This document shows positions 37,121-48,900 of a DNA stretch of 64,000 nucleotides, one piece after another (position 1 is the stretch's first letter; each line of letters opens with the position of its first letter). The notes beneath the pieces were generated by a model. It made no database searches. It saw only the letters and a list, made by a program, of their open reading frames with translations, and was not told the DNA's origin. Position numbers and translations under genes: made by a program. Source of the stretch: Nautilus pompilius (Eukaryota; Mollusca; Cephalopoda; Nautilida; Nautilidae); the NCBI GenBank assembly GCA_018389105.1, contig JACATO010000149.1, positions 1 to 64,000 on the forward strand. Reading direction: 5' to 3'.

Positions 37121-40100
37121 CTGTCAGCCTGTCGTCCGTGTACACCTCTCTCTCTCTCTCTCGGGGAGAGAGCTCGGCTGTCAGCCTGTCGTCCGTGTAC
37201 ACCTCTCTCTCTCTCTCTCGGGGAGAGAGCTCGGCTGTCAGCCTGTCGTCCGTGTACACCTCTCTCTCTCTCTCTCTCGGGGAGAGAGCTCGGCTGTCAG
37301 CCTGTCGTCCGTGTACACCTCTCTCTCTCTCTCTCTCGGGGAGAGAGCTCGGCTGTCAGCCTGTCGTCCGTGTACACCTCTCTCTCTCTCTCTCTCGGAG
37401 AGAGCTCGGCTGTCAGCCTGTCGTCCGTGTACACCTCTCTCTCTCTCTCTCTCTCGGGGAGAGAGCTCGGCTGTCAGCCTGTCGTCCGTGTACACCTCTC
37501 TCTCTCTCTCTCTCTCGGGAGAGAGCTCGGCTGTCAGCCTGTCGTCCGTGTACACCTCTCTCTCTCTCTCTCTCGGGGAGAGAGCTCGGCTGTCAGCCTG
37601 TCGTCCGTGTACACCTCTCTCTCTCTCTCTCTCGGGGAGAGAGCTCGGCTGTCAGCCTGTCGTCCGTGTACACCTCTCTCTCTCTCTCTCTCGGGGAGAG
37701 AGCTCGGCTGTCAGCCTGTCGTCCGTGTACACCTCTCTCTCTCTCTCTCTCGGGGAGAGAGCTCGGCTGTCAGCCTGTCGTCCGTGTACACCTCCTCTCT
37801 CCTCTCTCTCGGGGAGAGAGCTCGGCTGTCAGCCTGTCGTCCGTGTACACCCTCTCTCTCTCTCTCTCTCGGGAGAGAGCTCGGCTGTCAGCCTGTCGTC
37901 CGTGTACACTCTCTCCTCTCTCTCTCGGGGAGAGAGCTCGGCTGTCAGCCTGTCGTCCGGACACTCTCTCACCTCTCTCTCTCTCTCTCTCTCTCGGGGA
38001 GAGAGCTCGGCTGTCAGCCTGTCGTCCGTGTACACCTCTCTCTCTCGGGGAGAGAGCTCGGCTGTCAGCCTGTCGTCCGTGTACACCTCTCTCTCTCGGG
38101 GAGAGAGCTCGGCTGTCAGCCTGTCGTCCGTGTACACCTCTCTCTCTCTCTCTCTCGGGGAGAGAGCTCGGCTGTCAGCCTGTCGTCCGTGTACACCTCT
38201 CTCTCTCGGGGAGAGAGCTCGGCTGTCAGCCTGTCGTCCGTGTACACCTCTCTCTCTCTCTCTCTCTCGGGGAGAGAGCTCGGCTGTCAGCCTGTCGTCC
38301 GTGTACACCTCTCTCTCTCTCTCTCTCTCTCGGGGAGAGAGCTCGGCTGTCAGCCTGTCGTCCGTGTACACCTCTCTCTCTCTCTCTCTCGGGGAGAGAG
38401 CTCGGCTGTCAGCCTGTCGTCCGTGTACACCTCTCTCTCTCTCTCTCTCTCGGGAGAGAGCTCGGCTGTCAGCCTGTCGTCCGTGTACACCTCTCTCTCT
38501 CTCTCTCTCGGGGAGAGAGCTCGGCTGTCAGCCTGTCGTCCGTGTACACCTCTCTCTCTCTCTCTCTCGGGGAGAGAGCTCGGCTGTCAGCCTGTCGTCC
38601 GTGTACACCTCTCTCTCTCTCTCTCTCGGGGAGAGAGCTCGGCTGTCAGCCTGTCGTCCGTGTACACCTCCTCTCTCTCTCTCGCTCGGGAGAGAGCTCG
38701 GCTGTCAGCCTGTCGTCCGTGTACACCTCTCTCTCTCTCTCTCTCGGGAGAGAGCTCGGCTGTCAGCCTGTCGTCCGTGTACACCTCTCTCTCTCTCTCT
38801 CTCGGGGAGAGAGCTCGGCTGTCAGCCTGTCGTCCGTGTACACCTCTCTCTCTCTCTCTCTCGGGGAGAGAGCTCGGCTGTCAGCCTGTCGTCCGTGTAC
38901 ACCTCTCTCTCTCTCTCTCTCGGGGAGAGAGCTCGGCTGTCAGCCTGTCGTCCGTGTACACCTCTCTCTCTCTCTCTCTCGGGAGAGAGCTCGGCTGTCA
39001 GCCTGTCGTCCGTGTACACCTCTCTCTCTCTCTCTCTCGGGGAGAGAGCTCGGCTGTCAGCCTGTCGTCCGTGTACACCTCTCTCTCTCTCTCTCTCGGG
39101 AGAGAGCTCGGCTGTCAGCCTGTCGTCCGTGTACACCTCTCTCCTCTCTCTCTCGGGGAGAGAGCTCGGCTGTCAGCCTGTCGTCCGTGTACACCTCTCT
39201 CTCTCTCTCTCTCTCGGGGAGAGAGCTCGGCTGTCAGCCTGTCGTCCGTGTACACCTCTCTCTCTCTCTCTCTCGGGGAGAGAGCTCGGCTGTCAGCCTG
39301 TCGTCCGTGTACACCTCTCTCTCTCTCTCTCTCTCGGGGAGAGAGCTCGGCTGTCAGCCTGTCGTCCGTGTACACCTCTCTCTCTCTCTCTCTCTCGGGG
39401 GAGAGAGCTCGGCTGTCAGCCTGTCGTCCGTGTACACCTCTCTCTCTCTCTCTCTCTCGGGGAGAGAGCTCGGCTGTCAGCCTGTCGTCCGTGTACACCT
39501 CTCTCTCTCTCTCTCTCGGGAGAGAGCTCGGCTGTCAGCCTGTCGTCCGTGTACACTCTCTCTCTCCTCTCTCGGGGAGAGAGCTCGGCTGTCAGCCTGT
39601 CGTCCGTGTACACCTCTCTCTCTCTCTCTCTCGGAGAGAGCTCGGCTGTCAGCCTGTCGTCCGTGTACACCTCTCTCTCTCTCTCTCTCTCGGGGAGAGA
39701 GCTCGGCTGTCAGCCTGTCGTCCGTGTACACCTCTCTCTCTCTCTCTCGGGGAGAGAGCTCGGCTGTCAGCCTGTCGTCCGTGTACACCTCTCTCTCTCT
39801 CTCTCTCTCGGGGAGAGCGCTCGGCTGTCAGCCTGTCGTCCGTGTACACCTCTCTCTCTCTCTCTCTCGGGGAGAGAGCTCGGCTGTCAGCCTGTCGTCC
39901 GTGTACACCTCTCTCTCTCTCTCTCTCGGGGAGAGAGCTCGGCTGTCAGCCTGTCGTCCGTGTACACCTCTCTCTCTCTCTCTCTCTCTCGGGAGAGAGC
40001 TCGGCTGTCAGCCTGTCGTCCGTGTACACCTCTCTCTCTCTCTCTCTCGGGGAGAGAGCTCGGCTGTCAGCCTGTCGTCCGTGTACACCTCTCTCCTCTC

Positions 40101-41195
40101 TCTCTCGGGAGAGAGCTCGGCTGTCAGCCTGTCGTCCGTGTACACCTCTCTCTCTCTCTCTCTCGGGGAGAGAGCTCGGCTGTCAGCCTGTCGTCCGTGT
40201 ACACCTCTCTCTCTCTCTCTCGGGGAGAGAGCTCGGCTGTCAGCCTGTCGTCCGTGTACACCTCTCTCTCTCTCTCTCGGGAGAGAGCTCGGCTGTCAGC
40301 CTGTCGTCCGTGTACACCTCTCTCTCTCTCTCTCGGGGAGAGAGCTCGGCTGTCAGCCTGTCGTCCGTGTACACCTCTCTCTCTCTCTCTCTCTCGGGGA
40401 GAGAGCTCGGCTGTCAGCCTGTCGTCCGTGTACACCTCTCTCTCTCTCTCTCTCGGGGAGAGAGCTCGGCTGTCAGCCTGTCGTCCGTGTACACCTCTCT
40501 CTCTCTCTCTCTCTCTCTCGGGGAGAGAGCTCGGCTGTCAGCCTGTCGTCCGTGTACACCTCTCTCTCTCTCTCTCGGGGAGAGAGCTCGGCTGTCAGCC
40601 TGTCGTCCGTGTACACCTCTCTCTCTCTCTCTCTCGGGAGAGAGCTCGGCTGTCAGCCTGTCGTCCGTGTACACCTCTCTCTCTCTCTCTCTCGGGGAGA
40701 CAGCTCGGCTGCCAGCCTGTCGTCCGTGTACACCCTCTCTCTCTCTCTCTCTCGGGGAGAGCTCGGCTGCCAGTCTGTCGTCCGTGTACACCTCCTCTCT
40801 CTCTCTCTCGGGGAGAGAGCTCGGCTGCCAGTCTGTCGTCCGTGTACACCTCTCTCTCTCTCTCTCTCTCTCTCGGGGAGAGAGCTCGGCTGCCATCTGT
40901 CGTCCGTGTACACCTCTCTCTCTCTCTCTCTCTCTCGGGGAGAGAGCTCGGCTGCCAGTCCTGTCGTCCGTGTACACCTCTCTCTCTCTCTCGTCTCGGG
41001 AGAGAGCTCGGCTGCCAGTCTGTCGTCCGTGTACACCTCTCTCTCTCTCTCTCGGGGAGAGAGCTCGGCTGCCAGTCTGTCGTCCGTGTACGCCTCTTCC
41101 TCTCGGTGAGACAGTTAAGCTGCCAGTCTGTCTCCCATGTACACCTCTTCCTCTCGGTGAGACAGCTCGGCTGTCAGCCTGTCGTCGGTATACAC
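37121..41195 (+). repeat. TR-4: giant stalk minisatellite, about 70 units with inner CT microsatellite
   Basis: About 4.1 kb of units derived from the 51-bp stalk repeat, now mostly 50-65 bp because the CTCCCTCT segment has become a (CT)n run of variable length. In most units GAGACAGC has become GAGAGAGC, which turns RGD into RGE. All three plus-strand frames stay open for over 1,270 codons because the unit has no stop in any forward frame. Constant CT-length changes cycle the frame among SSAVSL, RARLSA and ELGCQP-type readings, so it is not a plausible single protein. From about 40690 the units return to older variants (GACAGC, GCTGCCAGT). The last reads into VYTARIVILM, the type A tail. Confidence 0.92.
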
Positions 41196-41244
41196 CGCAC
41201 GGATCGTAATTCTCATGTGTTTTCCATTAGATGCTCTTTTGTAT

Positions 41245-42512
41245 TTCTATCACTTGTGTAATCAGTGCCAAACTAATTAAAGAAATGTCTGTAGCGTTTT
41301 ACTGTTATGGAGTCGAAAATAATTTTCTTGTTGTATGGAAAATAAAGGAATCCATCTTTCATGATGCTTAATCAAACAAACAGCTCGTGTACCCTTAAGT
41401 TTTCCTTCGTAATAACACGGATACAGGTTTCCACTGTGGTTAAATGAGGAAAACTACAGGAATCCGGTATTCCATGTTGTCGCCTCTGTATCTCCTGTAC
41501 CCCATCACTACGATGAGACTCCAGTATCCTCCTCCTCTTATTAAGGTTTTCTCATTATGTGTATATGTCGCAATTGTGAATAAAAATATTAGGATCTGTT
41601 TGTGTTTTTTTCCAGACTTCTGTACACTTTCCCTTTATTCCCTTGGATTCCTTCAAGTTTTTGGAATCTTGACCGTCTTCCATTACTCGTAAATTCTACT
41701 TTACCAAATATAAATCTTAAATTCATTTTCCTTTAAGATGCGTGACAATGCGATATAATCCCTTTAATCTCTCACGTGCAGGAACTCATCCACGTATTGA
41801 ATTTTCAGATACAGCAAAGAAACAAACATCGGTATTAGAATTATGCTTCCCAGTTTATAAAGGAGAACACACAAAACTAGTTCTTAATATTTCAACATGG
41901 GTTTTGTTATAAAGTCCGTGAAACTAAAGTGGATCAGCAGAGCCGACCTGTATCTCATGGTCGAATGGCTCTTCCTTTGTCTGTTGGTGTCGCAGTTAGA
42001 GAGAGAGCGAGAGGGAAGAAATGACGATAGCCTGGGTGGAGGGAGATGAGGCAAATTCCCTGTAAACGGTGGAAACAAAACAAATGTTTTCGTGTCTGTT
42101 TTTATGACTGGAATTCGTGTAAAACTCCAAAGTCTGGGAGTGGTGTCGTATCTTCAGCCTTTTATTCAGGGCTGTCGGCCAGTGGAAGGTAAGTGGAGAA
42201 CCCAGTGTAAATACCTGCAGCCAGTTGGTGAATAATCAAATACACCTGGAAACATACATTTATAGGCATATATAATTTATTGGATGCTAATTAAACAATG
42301 AGCAAATATGTACTTAATTGTGCACCAACTTTTCTCTTTCCTCACTTTGTCACAGATGTTTCCATGGAAACATGGACTTCCGGAAACACTAAGTGGATGG
42401 GCACCAAACTACACGAAGGTGGAAATCATATTTAATGAATGGACCGTATGAAGCAAGTTTATAATAAATGATTCCCCTGAGTAATAGTCTGACTTGAGTG
42501 GAAACAGTTGCC
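41245..42512 (+). repeat. Array 3' flank block F4
   Basis: Direct copy of the block at 6351-7605, following TR-4, with the AATAAA kept at 41341-41346. No gene is supported. Confidence 0.7.
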
Positions 42513-43050
42513 ATGGCGAAATTGTCGCTATATTTCAGTTACACGTTTGACTGCATTTCAATGTCTTTGTGTGTGTGGTAAAAACATCTTAAAGGGAGAC
42601 AACTACCTTTGCCTCAAAGTTCACCAATAAAGAAGCTTTTTGATTCTGACGGGATTAAGTTCAGTTTATGTTAAATAAAACAATTAATTTGGTATCAATC
42701 GCATGACCGATCCTACATATTTCTAGTTAAACTTTCCCTGTTATTTAGATCATCTACGAGTTTAATCGAGCTGTCAGCATTTTAAAACAAATTCCCCGCC
42801 ACAGGGTTAGGGAGACAGAGGCGGATGTGAAAATGAGGAAAGTTTAGACTCCAATCGAACTTCGCCATCAGAGTGGAACGGACGGTTTATGGAGAAAATT
42901 ACATCTGGGGACAGGGAGCCAGGCGACATGCGGACTGGGATAGAGCAGGGGCAGGTAACCACGGCTGACTGTCTTAGCAAATGACGGGAGGTAATTACCG
43001 CCACCTCTCATCATCAGCTCAAAATATACATACATTCATCAATTATTAAT
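42513..43050 (+). repeat. Inserted segment shared with 55929-56555
   Basis: Between the flank block and the next segment, this unit and the one at 55929 carry extra sequence starting ATGGCGAAATTGTCGC. The units at 7605 and 25870 join directly (CAGTTGCCTCTCTCC). It contains AAGGGAGACAAC at 42592-42603, which from memory resembles a repeat core common in molluscs. The two copies diverge after about 43050, where the foreign PFAS region begins here. I see no terminal repeats. Confidence 0.6.
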
Positions 43051-43092
43051 GTTATTACTATATTATTACTATATTAATATTATTATTATTCT
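43035..43092. repeat. AT-rich trinucleotide stretch
   Basis: Short imperfect ATT/TTA repeats lie exactly where the duplicated sequence gives way to the PFAS-bearing stretch. Confidence 0.6.
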
Positions 43093-43283
43093 AATGTTTG
43101 CAGATACTAGGTAGGTTTCGCATGGATCCTCTCCCGTCGATTTTCTGCCGGATGAACATTCGCCCGGTCACTTTGTTTCGCTAACACCGCCGGTGGCTCT
43201 CTGAAGAATCCCCTGAATACCGGGTGCTGTTAGGTGAGTACTGACTAACTCTAAGCTGGACGGACGGCTCAGCGGCCCCTTTA

Positions 43284-43320
43284 ACACACACACACACACA
43301 CACACACGTGTGTATGTGTT
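43284..43320. repeat. (AC)n-(GT)n microsatellite able to form a hairpin
   Basis: About twelve AC dinucleotides run into GTGTGTATGTGT, so the two halves are partly self-complementary. Confidence 0.8.
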
Positions 43321-44710
43321 TTTACCTACCTTCTGCCGCCTGTGGTGAGACTCTTTGTGCTGCCGGTGACATCTAACCGACCCCGGCTGCCCTGTATCCC
43401 CTGGCCCCAGTCCCGTCTGGCCAAAGGTGATCTTCCTTTGCAGGTCGCCCTGCTGTCAGCTCCCTCGACAGGGGGTTGGTCTGATCTGCTCTGCAGGCTG
43501 GCGATCACCTGTCGTTCTTCTTCGGCTGCGCTCGCACCTGTCAGCTGTTTGCAGGAACCTTGGTCCCCCTTTATGATTTCGTATAATGTCAACAGCGGGT
43601 TTTGTCTAATATTAAGGGGCCAAAATTGGCAAAAGTATTCCAAAGGGGGCAAACAGTCAGCTCGTTCATTACATACGGTCCGACTGCGAATGCTGCCTTC
43701 TGTGCAGTAACTTACGGAATAAACGTTTTTTCTTTCAAGTTATTTATTCATTTTCCTGTGGTAGTGATCCCCTTTTATTCTTATGTTGAACCTAAATTAA
43801 AGTATTGTGTGTGTGAGGATGGGGGGGGCTCAGTTAAATTAGTGCAGAGAGAGAGAGGCACCAAAATGGTATTTCTTAGTATAAAGGTCACAGGAAGTAT
43901 GTCCTGTCTGTATCATAAAGAACTGGAAATATAATAGAACTTCGTTTTCCGTCCAGTTTTCATGGGCAGTGATGAAGACAGACATTGTGGGTGACATACG
44001 GTAGAGGGTACATTGCCCTAGTCTCAAGATGGATGTTCACTGTTGTTGTTATTATTGTAGATAGAGTAACAAATCTCTGTGTGTGAAGGAACGTTACTTT
44101 CAAATACTTACCGTTATCAGCCACACGAAGAATTTCAAGAGAAAAATACTTTGTACCTAAAGATGATAAAGTTAATATGTGGAGTTCCTCAGGTCTTTCT
44201 TGTAGATGTTGTGGTGTGCGGCCGAAAATCTAAATCTGTGCAGTATTGACGTAGAGCTGGGTTAGCTTGCGAATAAAGTGAAATTGATAAGCGGTCTGCC
44301 AACTTATAATGGGAATTCTGAAGGAATGGGTGGAAATTACCTAGGATTCCAAGTTTCACCTCTATATCTTTATTGGGTGGCCAACTGTGACTGTTGAAAC
44401 TATAAAAAACAGGCTCTTCATTTATGAGTGGGCCTGGCAGCCTAGTATCAGGTGGACACAACACTGAATATTGTTGGGGGGTCAGTTTACCACTAAGACT
44501 ATGTTTTTAGGACGTTTTTTTCTCAGATAATTATGCAAAATGTTATTGAATAACAAATTTTTTTGCATTAATTTTGCCTTTAAAAATTACTATAAAAATC
44601 TTGAAATTTCAATCTTGTATGAAATGATCTTTGGTAATACATTATATCTTGTGGTGTACAAGTACCAATCATGCAGTGGACTGAGTTGGAATGTTGTTTT
44701 CAGTTTTAGT
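43321..44710. other. Unassigned stretch upstream of the PFAS fragment
   Basis: Open frames exist (43342-43710 on plus, 43652-43326 and 44464-44189 on minus), but none contains a motif I recognise and none has supporting splice structure. AT content rises towards 44500. Confidence 0.4.
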
Positions 44711-47681
44711 ATGGTGGTGTTGAAATTTTTCCGGAGACCAGCCCAGAGTTCAGGAGCTCATGAAGTCTCTCTTGGGAAAATTTCCAGCGTTGTTGGAAAG
44801 AACCGCATCAAATATCTAGACACTGAAATTTGTTTTTATGTTTTGGTTGAATGTGAAGGTAAGTGCTGCGCTATGGTTTGGCCTTCTTGACTTGCATTGA
44901 GTAATAAGAGTAACCATTTAGAAATGAAAGAAACACATTTGAAATTTGAATTTATTTTTTTTATCATCTACGATTACTCATACCAGAGTATAAGCCAAAT
45001 GGTCAGACCTTCATGATAGTCAGGGCTTTTCAATCTGCCTGTGGGAGACAATGTTTTCAGCTATCTTCAGTTACTAATACTAGGGGTTCTTATTACAGAT
45101 TGGCTAAGTTTCCAGCACAGTTAATTATCAGCAAATGTTTATTTACAATAATAGATCTGTTAATGAAGGGAGCAATTTAATGGTGGTGCCATTATCAATT
45201 TGAGAATTTTTGGATGAACATTTCTTTTTCCTTGGTGACTTCTTGTCTCTACTTAATAAAGTATTGGTTGTCATTGTAAATTGGCTACAGTATCACTTCA
45301 GTTTGACTAATTTTTCCTGTTTTGAATTAAAATTGTAAATTAATAGATTAAAAAGCAATTGTTAAGTAATTGAGAAAACAGATTTAAACATCTGTTTTTA
45401 AAGCCATTGCTTGATCAGGAGGAGGACTCTTCCTGTGTCAGCCAACCTGTATTGACAGCAGAAGAGAAGCATTTAATGTAGACAAGTGGCCAATAGTGAG
45501 ATTTAGTTTTTGTTTCCACCACTTGACTTTTTCAGAGATCTCAGCAGCAGATGAGGAGAAATTTTTGTGGGTTTTCATGACACCGTTCCAAGCAGCCTCA
45601 ATCAAAAGGCACAGTTTTTTTCAGGAAGAACCACAACAGGGTTCTCACCTTCTTGAGATAGGTCCAAGGTGGGTAATGACAGTTACATGGGCAAAATGGT
45701 AGATTGTTTCCAGATGCATTCCCAACCCTAACACTCAGTGGTCAGGTATCAATTCAGGTTGTGACTGGTTGTGCCAATGAAACTAGTAGTATTTTAATGT
45801 CTCATTGATTTGCTTTAAATAGCCTAACACTATCTTCCTCTACTTGCTGGAAATCGCATAAAGTTCCTTTGGTTTCTGGTCAGACCACAAAAATAATTAA
45901 CTCAAATTTACTATGTTTTTTACATGGATATTTTATTTTCCTTTGCTATTTTTTGTCTGTTAATAATTTATGTATTGACATGGATTAGCTCCCTTAGCAC
46001 TGTCTGGAAACACTCATTCGCTGCCTATTCCTCATTTTTGTGTTCATGCTGTGAAGCCAAAGACTATCCTCGATGTAGAAAGTGGTGAGAAATTGATGTA
46101 TCTGCATTAGAATTTCAGAGCTTCTGACTTTAAATACTAAGTTATACTTTTGACAGTTTAATGAAGCCTAAAAATCAGCCAATTATTCTTTATTTGCTAA
46201 TTAATCAGCACTTCCCAAGTTATCATAGTAGAGTTGGGTTCCACATGATTTAAATACCTGTGTCGCCTTCTCTTCTATCCTTACAGACACAGGTAATGAC
46301 TGTTCATGTTGTATTTTTCAGATTGATCTTAGAGAAGAAATGGTTCTCTACACCTTCACCATACCGTACATTTGAAAATACAGTAGTTTTAGGTTGCCGC
46401 ATAACATAAAATAATAACCAGAAGCTAGATGGCTGCTTTAGACCGCTTTAAATGGTCAGATATAAAAGGCTTTTAGCGTTTTAGAGATGGTGGGTAGGTA
46501 TGACTGCTGCTCGCACCTGGGGAAGTAAAATAACAAGGGAGACAACCTTTCTGGTTTGGATATACTTTGCTTTGGTGGACTGGTCTTAAACTCTGGCACT
46601 ATCCAATGATATGAAACATTGCCAACCATCATTAATACTGAAATCGTTTTACAAGATAATGGAAATTGATAGATCTAAGCCAAAGCCATCCCTCTTGGCT
46701 GAAATGACCCAAATTGCAAAAAGAAAGTGATGCCAGCTCAGTAAGGTTGATATCCTGCATGGGCACACATCAAGAAACTGAAACAGCAATTTTTGACTGC
46801 ATTCATCTGCCTCTTGTTACCAATGATCCCCTACAGAGACGTTCTGTCCCACTGCTTTGCGTTCCATTCCTGCTGATGGTTGTTTAATTTACTTATGCAT
46901 ATGTATTTTTTAAAATATTTATTTCAGACTGAATTTTTTGACATAATTCTCAACTTATGCTGCTTCCATCTGTCATTCCCATGGCTTGAAGAACACCACC
47001 CTGATGTAACAACAGACCCTGTGTTTGAAGTAGATGTTCAGGGAGAAGGTCGACTGGCTATGGAAAGGATCAACAAGAAACTAGGTAAGTTCCTGTACAC
47101 ATTAGTTACATTTTTTATTCAAGTTCCATTGAACGACAATTATTTTATTCTGCTTTTTTCTTATTCATTTAAAAGGGAATTCTTTAATTGATCATTTTTA
47201 AAAAATTAATTTCATATCTATTCTTGTTAATGGTTTCTGGCTGAACACACAATATTCCAGGTTTCGCTTGTGCTGTAGGTAACTTGAATGTCTGTCTTGT
47301 TGTTTCTACCCGTCAGCAGTTATACCTTCATTTGATGTTCAGCTGATGAATTCTCTGAGAACCATCAATACGGAGATCCACAGCCAGAGCTTCGGTGGTT
47401 GGTAGCGGACAAAGAGATTTGCAGATGTTCACCTCGCTACTCTGACCTTTGAGGAATTTTTGAAGAAATGCTTTGTTTTTTCCTTTATCTATTGAAAGAA
47501 AATTGTTTACCTGGCTGACAAACGGTTGGTTGTTCTGGACATTTCCTGTTTTAATTGAAATGTTATACACAGGTTTGGCTTTTGATGACTGGGACCTTGA
47601 GTATTATTGCAAGTTGTTCAAAGAAAAGATTGGACGAAATCCAACCGGCATTGAATGCTTTGACCTCGCCCAGTCCAACAG
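44711..47681 (+). CDS. PFAS: FGAM synthase (PFAS), N-terminal exons only
   Basis: PFAS catalyses the ATP- and glutamine-dependent conversion of FGAR to FGAM in cytosolic purine synthesis. The protein is about 1,300 residues. Here only about the first 200 are seen. Exon 1, 44711-44858, starts MVVLKFFRRPA and has the DTEICFYV segment. Exon 2, 45536-45668, has EEKFLWVF and ends LLEIGPR. A later exon ending at 47084 (acceptor probably 46927) has FEVDVQGEGRLAMERINKKL. The next, 47573-47681, has DDWDLEYYCKLFKEKIGRN and FDLAQSN. Donors and acceptors are GT-AG and phases fit. The exon expected after GPR (starting LNFST in animals) is not found. No further exon occurs before the type A copy at 49648. 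Either this is a truncated copy, or the rest lies beyond the window with the duplicated cluster inside an intron. Confidence 0.85.
44930..45308 (-). repeat. Dispersed repeat in PFAS intron 1
   Basis: Inverted and diverged copy of the element at 9397-9795. The divergence is clearly greater than between the copies in the cluster, so this is an independent genomic copy. Confidence 0.65.
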
Positions 47682-48430
47682 GTGAGTTGTTCCCCTTTCA
47701 TACTTTATGAACATTCGCATTACATCTCCTGTGCATTATTTCCTCAAGTTTTCAGATTGGTCTCCAATTTTTCTTTTCTTATTTTTTTGGTTTTCTCTCA
47801 GAATCAGTTTGTATTGTTTGTTCTTGGCCTGATTTGATCCCTGGAGCCCTCTCTTTATTATTGCCAAATGTATCACACTACATATTTTCTTAATGCTATA
47901 GTTATATTATTATTAATTAAAAACAATATCTTTATGGTTTTCGAACTAAATTATTTATTCTTATATCTAAGATTAGTTTTCTTCAGAGCAGTGTTCTTAT
48001 TTTCTTCTTAATATTAGAAATTTTCATTTTTAAAACATAGAATTGAAAGTTCTGTACATCAGAGTTAATTTACAATTTATTTTTCTGTTCTAACAATTTT
48101 TTTTGTATTAATTGATTTCTGATTTCTCCTTCATTTCCAAAACACGTTACCTATAATATTTTGTTTTTTCAAAGGTGAGTGGTGATATCAGTTGAGTCGA
48201 TCTTATTTGCATATTCAGTCTTCTTTCTTTCTTTTCTTCCTTTGGAGTTTTTGACATTTGTCTTTCAAAATTATTTGCTCATAGAATTTTTTATTTTAAA
48301 CTTACTATTTATTGAGGGTAAAGAATACTTAGCGATGGTGTGAGGATGTGGGTATCACCTTGGAGAGAAATTAGTGATTACTAATAATAATTAGCGCAGA
48401 GCATCACCACCTGTCCAGGTAAATAATATC
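47682..48430. other. AT-rich sequence after the last visible PFAS exon
   Basis: T-rich, intron-like sequence beginning at the exon donor GTGAGT. I find no further PFAS exon and no other gene. Confidence 0.5.
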
Positions 48431-48439
48431 TCTCTTTTG

Positions 48440-48900
48440 ATTGTTTTCCAACTGCTATTTCACTCAGTGTGACATCCAGACATTGGAATTCCCCAATAAC
48501 TAAAAGGTTCACTCCATGGCTGTCTGCTGCATCAGCACAGTCAGTTGGTCTTTAATTTCTTCACCTGCAGCCGCTAAGTTTGAAGTAAGCAAACAGCATC
48601 TCGAGATAGGCTGGCTTCATCAGCGTTGTATATTTGATGTGCTGGCAAATCATGATCTACAACTAACTTAGGGAAGAATTCGCAATACTTTTCAGCAGCT
48701 TCATGACCGGCAGACTTCTGTTCGACTGATACACCAATGCCCTGGTGAATGGGGCAGCCTCAGCACATTTCAATGCAAAACCATCATATAGAACAGAAAG
48801 TATCAAGCTGTTCAAGTCAGGTTTACAATGACTATAGCTCCACAGTTCCACGGAGATCTGTTTCCAAACTTACGTGAAACTCCATTAACTTATCTATTTT
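48440..48900 (-). pseudogene. Tigger/pogo-type DDE transposase relic
   Basis: On the minus strand, 48706-48606 reads [13 protein letters not shown] and then [11 protein letters not shown]. This matches the segment around the first catalytic Asp (NADE) of Tigger/pogo transposases. Just upstream, in another frame, [15 protein letters not shown] fits the residues that precede it in the family. Downstream, a KLKPLVIG-like region is only vaguely visible near 48490-48550 (FSYWGIP). Several stops and frameshifts show it is dead. Confidence 0.65.

Noticed and set aside
37053-41261. Open frame of 1,402 codons (and two others of 1,337 and 1,279) on the plus strand
   Set aside because: All three overlap in the same CT-rich array and are open only because the repeat unit lacks stops. 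There is no signal exon, and unit frames rotate.
43326-43710. Overlapping open frames on both strands before the PFAS fragment
   Set aside because: GC-rich stretch, no motif and no splice context, so probably chance.
45985-46090. Possible missing PFAS exon near 46000, with an open frame and a GTGAGA donor
   Set aside because: The translation does not resemble the expected segment after GPR, and no convincing acceptor was found.
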